This document shows, piece by piece, positions 59,018-64,000 of a stretch of DNA of 64,000 nt. The first letter of the stretch is position 1. Every line of letters begins with the position of its first letter. Under the pieces are notes generated by a model, which searched no databases, was not told the DNA's origin, and saw nothing but the letters and a program-made list of their open reading frames with translations. The stretch spans positions 434,001 through 498,000 of the forward strand of contig JAJIRX010000555.1 of the NCBI GenBank assembly GCA_023853785.1, given 5' to 3'. Source of the stretch: Psilocybe azurescens (Eukaryota > Basidiomycota > Agaricomycetes > Agaricales > Agrocybaceae). The translations under genes and the position numbers were made by a program.

Positions 59018-60252
59018 GGATATTTAGGGATTTGACGATGAGGATATCCTTTTCTTTTCCTTCTCTCTCTCTTTATCAGCGCTATTCTGTTTATTTGCCT
59101 ACCCACCCCTAGTTTCTTATGTTTCCGCCTAATAGGGTTCATGAAAAACGGACCCCGACTTCCTCCCTCCCGCACACTCTCTGACGACGTTCAACGAAAA
59201 CAACATGCTAAACTCATGAACTGTTTTTTTTCTTCGAAACGCATCATTTACAATCACCCCAAATCCACCCCACCCAGTCCACATTGCATTGCATTTCAGC
59301 ATTATTTGCATCTCGCTGCTTCGGATAATCTCAATATATCATCACGTCAACCTGGTAGGATACACGCGCATATAACGATTCAATCCACCTCGCTTTACTT
59401 TCCTATTATTTTTTATCGTCGCATCATCCACGTTCCTCTGATCCCCGTTCGCATCGTCGCTGGATCTTTCTTCCGACATCCCGGCGCATACACTGAAGGC
59501 ATTTTTACTGGATTACTGCTATCAATTCTCTACCAATCTCATCGACGCCTCAACTGGTCGACCTGGAGCTCTCTTCGCCGCTCGCGTTTTGTGGCCCCCG
59601 TACTACCCGAACAGACACTTCTATCTAGTTTTTTTCCCTCCCATTTCTTGTTTTGAATCCAATCAAACTGTAGTTCAAATTTTATTTTTGTATGAATACC
59701 ATTGGGTCGGAGCAGTCGTAGTCTTTAAATGGTCTCCGTGTTTCTTTCTGCTCCTGCCTGAAATCCGGCAACCTTCTCTAACATAACGTATATACTGTAG
59801 ATATACTTTTTCTATAATGAAGCCAAAATCCGAAATTATTCTATAACTTTCTAGGCCATTAAACATCCAAAGACGAGCCCTGGATTGAAATTTTAAAAAG
59901 AGTTGAAGTGAAGAAAATACAATGTGGTACAAAAGCGACAGAATAAATTAAGCATTGCGGTGAATGTGTTTTGGCATGAGAATTGGATTAACCCAACCGA
60001 AATTAATACCGCGTCTAGTGAAATGTAGAGCGTATATGCCGCAAGATGTGCGTTGGTGATAGTGATGATGATGGCAGTGGTAGAAATGCAAGGAATTAAA
60101 AAAGACAGGAAATAAAAGATGCGAATCTAGGATACTATGTAATGAATAATTGCAGAGAAACATGCTGGTGGTACATATGAATTGTGAATGAGAAGAATGA
60201 AAACCATGAAACCGTAAAAAAGGAAATGTTGAACCCATGCTAGAAGGAATAG
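59018..60252. other. 1.2-kb interval with no supported gene
   Basis: It runs from the SCH9 stop to the stop of the convergent Apd1-like gene. The first 800 bp are T/C-rich, then AT-rich. Short frames on both strands have no conserved features. Both 3' UTRs lie here. Confidence 0.45.
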
Positions 60253-61740
60253 CTACCAGTCGTTAAGAGTTTGGCAATTAGGCCTCGACAAATTGAGGCC
60301 GCCACGCAGAAGGGGTGGTAGGATGAGACCATTAATTATAGTGTTCGTCACTATAGAATCGACATCATGAGGAGTGACGCGACCGTACCAGACCCCGGAC
60401 CCAGAAGGTGTATATATCTGCCGAACAGATGAGACAAAGGGAAATAAAAACAGGACGGTTAGCAAGCCGCCGCAAGTTCCATATCAAACCCAGGGACAAG
60501 TACTAAATCTTGTCACGGCTGACAGATCGCGGAAACAAGCAGAAAATAAACTCACGATGGCGTTACCGGCGTATTTGTGTCCACCTATATGAGATACCTT
60601 TAAGATAAGCGCGCGTTTAGAGTCTAGACTTTGCTTTAGCTGGGCCTCGACATTTTCATCCCGTTCTTCCGGGGTAACATTAAGGTCTTCAAGTGGAAGC
60701 CCCATAGTGAGCTGTGGATGTTCTAATTGGGTGTCAGCGTCCCAACCGTGTGCTTCCAAAGATTTGATGAAAGCTGCAGACAGGAGGGTATAAGACAACA
60801 AATCGAGCAAAATCGTGTAAAAGTTCTCGCCGTGTTCAAGTTTCGGGGCTGCGATCCCACACCGGTTGTCCCGCTTTTTATGCGAGCCTAGACACGAGGG
60901 AACAAGTCAGTGTCCACCGGAGAATTAAATAAGGCGATGCCCCCAAGAATAGATTACTCACACAACAAAATAACGCATGAGTAAGGTAGTACCCATGTTT
61001 TCAATATGCTCTTTTCGAGGTATGAGCCGTCGCGGCCTATGGAGGGTCAACCGCACTCTCCCAGAGTTCGAGGGCGCCTTGTACTGAGCGCGGAACTTCG
61101 GTTACAACCTTGAAGTCGGGAAACACCAGTACCGACTCATGGGCGTCTTCATGACATACGGTTCTGTGGCTTCCATTTAGAACCGAAGTCCGGGTCGAGT
61201 CCGAGGTATCGAACAGGCCATTGACGGGTCGCACGCCTTTTGTTAGGGGGGGAAGAAGCGGGTTTGGGGGACACTGGGGATTTGGGGGATTTAGGAATGA
61301 GACCAGAGGTCACCTCGCCAATAGCGGCGGCCAGAGAATGTTTGTCGTCCGTAATATCGCGTTCCCAATCCGACTTCCCAGTTGAAATGACGATCTTGGG
61401 TCATAAGCGATATAAGTCGAGAAGAAATAATATTTTGAAAAAGGGGACATTATTCGGAACATACTTGGCGATGATATGGCTTAACAGACCCCAACATCTG
61501 CGTGTCCATGTCGATATCAAAGCGGCGAGGATATGCTTCGTGACCTGCATGGAAGGACAGCCAAGTAAGCTTCTGTTATCTGATAACCAATTGAGGTGGA
61601 TCTCCACCTAGGTCACAAGGGTCAGCACATGCTCTACAGTCAGCAGTGGTGACGGGGACGTCCGAAGCGCGAAGAGTCCTGCACAGAGGGTCCTCCTGGT
61701 AGCCAAAGACGAGGGAATGTAGAGCTTTAAAACCGTACAT
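60253..61740 (-). CDS. Apd1/Aim32-like sucraseferredoxin-family protein
   Basis: Thioredoxin-like ferredoxin-family protein that binds a 2Fe-2S cluster through Cys and His, linked in yeast to redox homeostasis. The start ATG at 61740 gives MYGFKALHSLVFGYQEDPLC; DCRACADPCDLG carries Cys pairs. Across an intron HEAYPRRFDIDMDTQMLGSV, then KPYHRQ|IVISTGKSDWERDITD. HESVLVFPDFKVVTEVPRSV and LELWESAVDP precede an exon with SHKKRDNRCGIAAPKLEHGE (the C...HxxRDxRC region) and the signature KVSHIGGHKYAGNAI. It ends YTPSGSGVWYGRVTPHDV ... QTLNDW. The G-run 61246-61252 (plus strand) has seven bases; eight are needed to join PKPASSPP to LTKGVRPVNGLFD. Divergent from the sirtuin gene with a 157-bp gap. Confidence 0.8.
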
Positions 61741-61897
61741 GATGGCACGGAAGAGAGGGAATGGAGCAGTAGGTGCCAAGGTCCCACTGTACTGTATCAG
61801 ATAAGATCTAAATTATATAAGCAATTATTTACCTCGTTACGTTATATTACAGTTAGTTGCCTTGAATGTTGCAACTTGCACTCTCGTTCCACGTAAA

Positions 61898-62996
61898 ATG
61901 GCACCATCTAAGGACCTGAATAAATTCCGTGATTTACTCCGCGAGTCCAAGAACATCATTGCAGTCGCAGGCGCTGGCTTGTCCGCTGCCTCGGGTACAC
62001 TCTATTTCAACTTAATTCACATGAGTGAGAATCTCTAAATCCTGTCGAGCATCTCTTAGGCATCCCCACCTTCAGAGGTGCCGGAGGAATGTGGAGAAAA
62101 TATGATGCCGTTTCCCTTGCTACCCCTGAAGGCTTTACGGAGTCTCCCTCGCTCGTTTGGCAGTTCTATCACTATCGTCGGGAAGCGTAAGTCCTCTAAA
62201 CACAAATATTCTTCACAGCAAGTTCAATTGACACCTTGATTGCAGTGCCCTCAGAGCAGAGCCTAACAATGCACATAGAGCTTTATCTGCATTTTCTCTG
62301 CCGTTGATCCGAAACCAGATTGCACCCTCTTCAACTTTTGCTCTCATAACCCAGAACGTTGACGGCCTCAGCGTCAGATCAGATAACAAAATATTGACAA
62401 GCTACCCTGACGCATCCGAGCAGCAGCAAGACGAGCAAGGACGGCCACGATTGATTGAAATGCACGGTAGGCTGTTTGACGTTCTTTGCACCAACGAAGA
62501 TTGTGGCCACATAGAGTTCAATACCAAATCTCCAATCTGCGAGGCCCTCTCTGGAACTGAAGCTTTAGTGGAGAAGAATACTCTGGATCCTGATATCGAT
62601 GTCAAAGATCTACCTCGCTGTTCCAAGTGCGGGAGTCTTGCTCGACCGGGAGTTGTCTGGTTTGGCGAGAGGCCACACCATATGGACCTCATAGACGAGT
62701 TGGTTGACAAAGCTGATTTGTGCATAGTAGTTGGCACTTCCTCCACTGTACGTTTTGTTGTGTCGATTGATGCCACTGTATTGACATTCTGCCATTCGCA
62801 AGGTCTTTCCCGCTGCCGGGTACGCATACGCTGTGCAGAGTCAAGGGGGAAAGTAGCCGTGTTCAACTTAGAGCGAAGCCAAGGAGATAGAGATGCAGAC
62901 TATCTTTTCTTAGGTCCCTGCGAAGAGACGCTCTTGAAGGCTCTGTCTCTTGAAGTATCAACAGACGGCGAACTGTCCGTGAAGAATTCCTTGTAG
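61898..62996 (+). CDS. Class III (SIRT5-like) sirtuin
   Basis: NAD-dependent lysine deacylase. The start [20 protein letters not shown] at 61898 leads to the Rossmann motif [20 protein letters not shown]. The motif [10 protein letters not shown] holds the Tyr and Arg that in SIRT5 select succinyl and malonyl lysine. ITQNVDGL carries the NAD-contact Gln-Asn; the catalytic His is in [10 protein letters not shown]. Zinc ligands are CTNEDC and [17 protein letters not shown] and [10 protein letters not shown] follow, and after the last intron [20 protein letters not shown]. The end is SVKNSL. Length about 300 residues, the usual size. No strong presequence, so location is open. All joins keep frame. 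Confidence 0.88.
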
Positions 62997-63096
62997 GTTA
63001 ATAACTCGGGAAAACCGTTGCATTTCGCAAGGCATCTTCTTCGTTAAATATCTAGAATTAGGTGATATAAAGCAGTAGTCAGAATGTATTGAATGG

Positions 63097-63775
63097 TTAT
63101 GAAGGATTTTGACCTGCAAAGAGTTTCTGTGAGCACACCGTAAGAAAACTCGAACGATTCATGGACAGACCAGTCGACTGTAAATCTTGCACACCGTCCT
63201 CCTCGCTCTCGAGGAAGCTGTCATCTCTTTTGTAATCTTCTTTAATCAACAATCCTGACTTGGACGCTTCTTGCACTACCTGCAGACCTGGGGATAACTC
63301 CCCAGTCGCTGATGTGGAGACACCATACAGAGCCTCAATGACCTTCATCTCTCTCTTGGAACCACTTCTCGACCAATTTGTGTGCACAGTCGTGTCAACG
63401 CTTTGGTTCCTGTCCCATTGAGCTATCTTGGGGAGACGTCCATGTGATGTTTTGTTTTCTGCAAGTCGCTCAGCAGTATCTGTCCTTGGAAAATGTTCAG
63501 CCCGGGATCGAGAACGCTATTCGGTGCAGTCGTTCTTTTTGGAACAAAGGCCTGATCAATTTTTTCGGCAAGGTTTTCCGGTGTAATCCAGGAGTCAGCT
63601 TGGTGGTATAGCGCGATGAGAGCTCGCATCTTCGCTGGCGGCAGTGTAGCGTGTGATTGTACGGTGGACGAAGAGGCTGCCGATGACGAAGCAAGCTGGC
63701 CTTTTTGCCAGTGGAATATTGTCTTGAAAGACCATGTAGACATAAAAGCCCTCGACGTGTAGTTGTTAAGCTCAT
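63097..63775 (-). CDS. Mitochondrially targeted hypothetical protein
   Basis: Unrecognised. The start at 63775 gives MSLTTTRRGLLCLHGLSRQY, then STGKK, a convincing mitochondrial presequence with an RQY|S-type cleavage site. The body reads LASSSAASSSTVQSHATLPP, KMRALIALYHQADSWITPEN, LAEKIDQAFVPKR, and in the next frame IAQWDRNQSVDTTVHTNWSR, KREMKVIEALYGVSTSATGE. The C-terminus is SSFLTVCSQKLFAGQNPS. Two breaks: T5 at 63702-63706 (A5 in the coding strand; six needed to join STGKK to the body), and one base missing near 63461-63467 between LLSDL and AENKTSHGR. Function unknown. It ends 100 bp from the convergent sirtuin stop. Confidence 0.55.
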
Positions 63776-64000
63776 TTTGTGGACTATGGGTACGGAGTTC
63801 AAGTAATTTTTAGATTATGAAGTTGTCGTTCGCCCTGTCCGTGTCGGGAGCACACAAAGCCAAATAACGCGTCTCTCCAACCGAACTCTTGAGCACAACT
63901 TGGACCACGACAGACGCAAAATCTTTAATTACTTATTTTGATATGTTCAGATCCAACAGATGATTTCAGAAAATACATGCGGATAAATGGATATAGCGAT

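Noticed and set aside
10200..63710. Programmed frameshifting as the cause of the many frame breaks
   Set aside because: Breaks occur in both directions, in unrelated genes and different bases, without a common slippery site or downstream structure.

Overview
This window is nuclear DNA of a filamentous fungus, most likely an Agaricomycete (Basidiomycota). The genes are dense, on both strands, and cut by many short (about 45-75 nt) GT-AG introns. The gene set fits this: a DUF6533-type 7-TM protein, a C2-domain Sch9 kinase, NPC1, an ALAS with CP motifs, an Ime4/METTL3 m6A writer and a SIRT5-type sirtuin. I saw no rRNA, tRNA, CRISPR array, insertion sequence or recognisable transposon. It is a core-genome segment rather than an accessory island.

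Layout, left to right: 3' part of a phosducin-like/TXNDC9 gene; two unrecognised genes ending tail to tail (about 0.95-4.75 kb), the second a repeated Cys-pair (zinc-ribbon-like) protein; a secreted or single-pass membrane protein; LYS12 / CDT2; ARL1 / WKF-domain protein; IME4/METTL3; an alpha/beta hydrolase (CGI-58/CLD1 type) / CWC21; ARG8; HEM1; a 2.3-kb gene-free stretch; an SDR; a Zn2Cys6 protein; SFR1; a Ser-rich unknown; a 1.9-kb gene-free stretch; SND2/TMEM208 / a Myb-AT-hook factor; TAF8 / FMN1; mitochondrial uS11 / QCR9; RNPS1-like; NPC1 / DPH1; the DUF6533 protein; a 2.7-kb gene-free stretch; a small Tim17-like protein; SCH9; Apd1/AIM32 / SIRT5-like; and a mitochondrially targeted unknown.

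The genes do not form one pathway. Eight neighbouring pairs are divergent; seven of them share start-to-start gaps of only 108-252 bp and so probably share promoters. Functional themes include mitochondrial proteins (uS11m, QCR9, ARG8, HEM1, LYS12, the last gene), transcription and splicing (TAF8, Myb, CWC21, RNPS1, IME4), and membrane or lipid biology (NPC1, alpha/beta hydrolase, SND2, ARL1).

The strongest unexpected signal covers the whole window. At least fifteen otherwise well-conserved genes are broken by net one- or two-base shifts, and most of these fall in mono-nucleotide runs. Restoring the run length rejoins conserved protein sequence each time. One homopolymer miscount after another in housekeeping genes is best explained by assembly or sequencing error, not by pseudogenes. 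Any automatic annotation of this region would be truncated or mis-spliced at those points. All coordinates are first start to last stop; introns are included.
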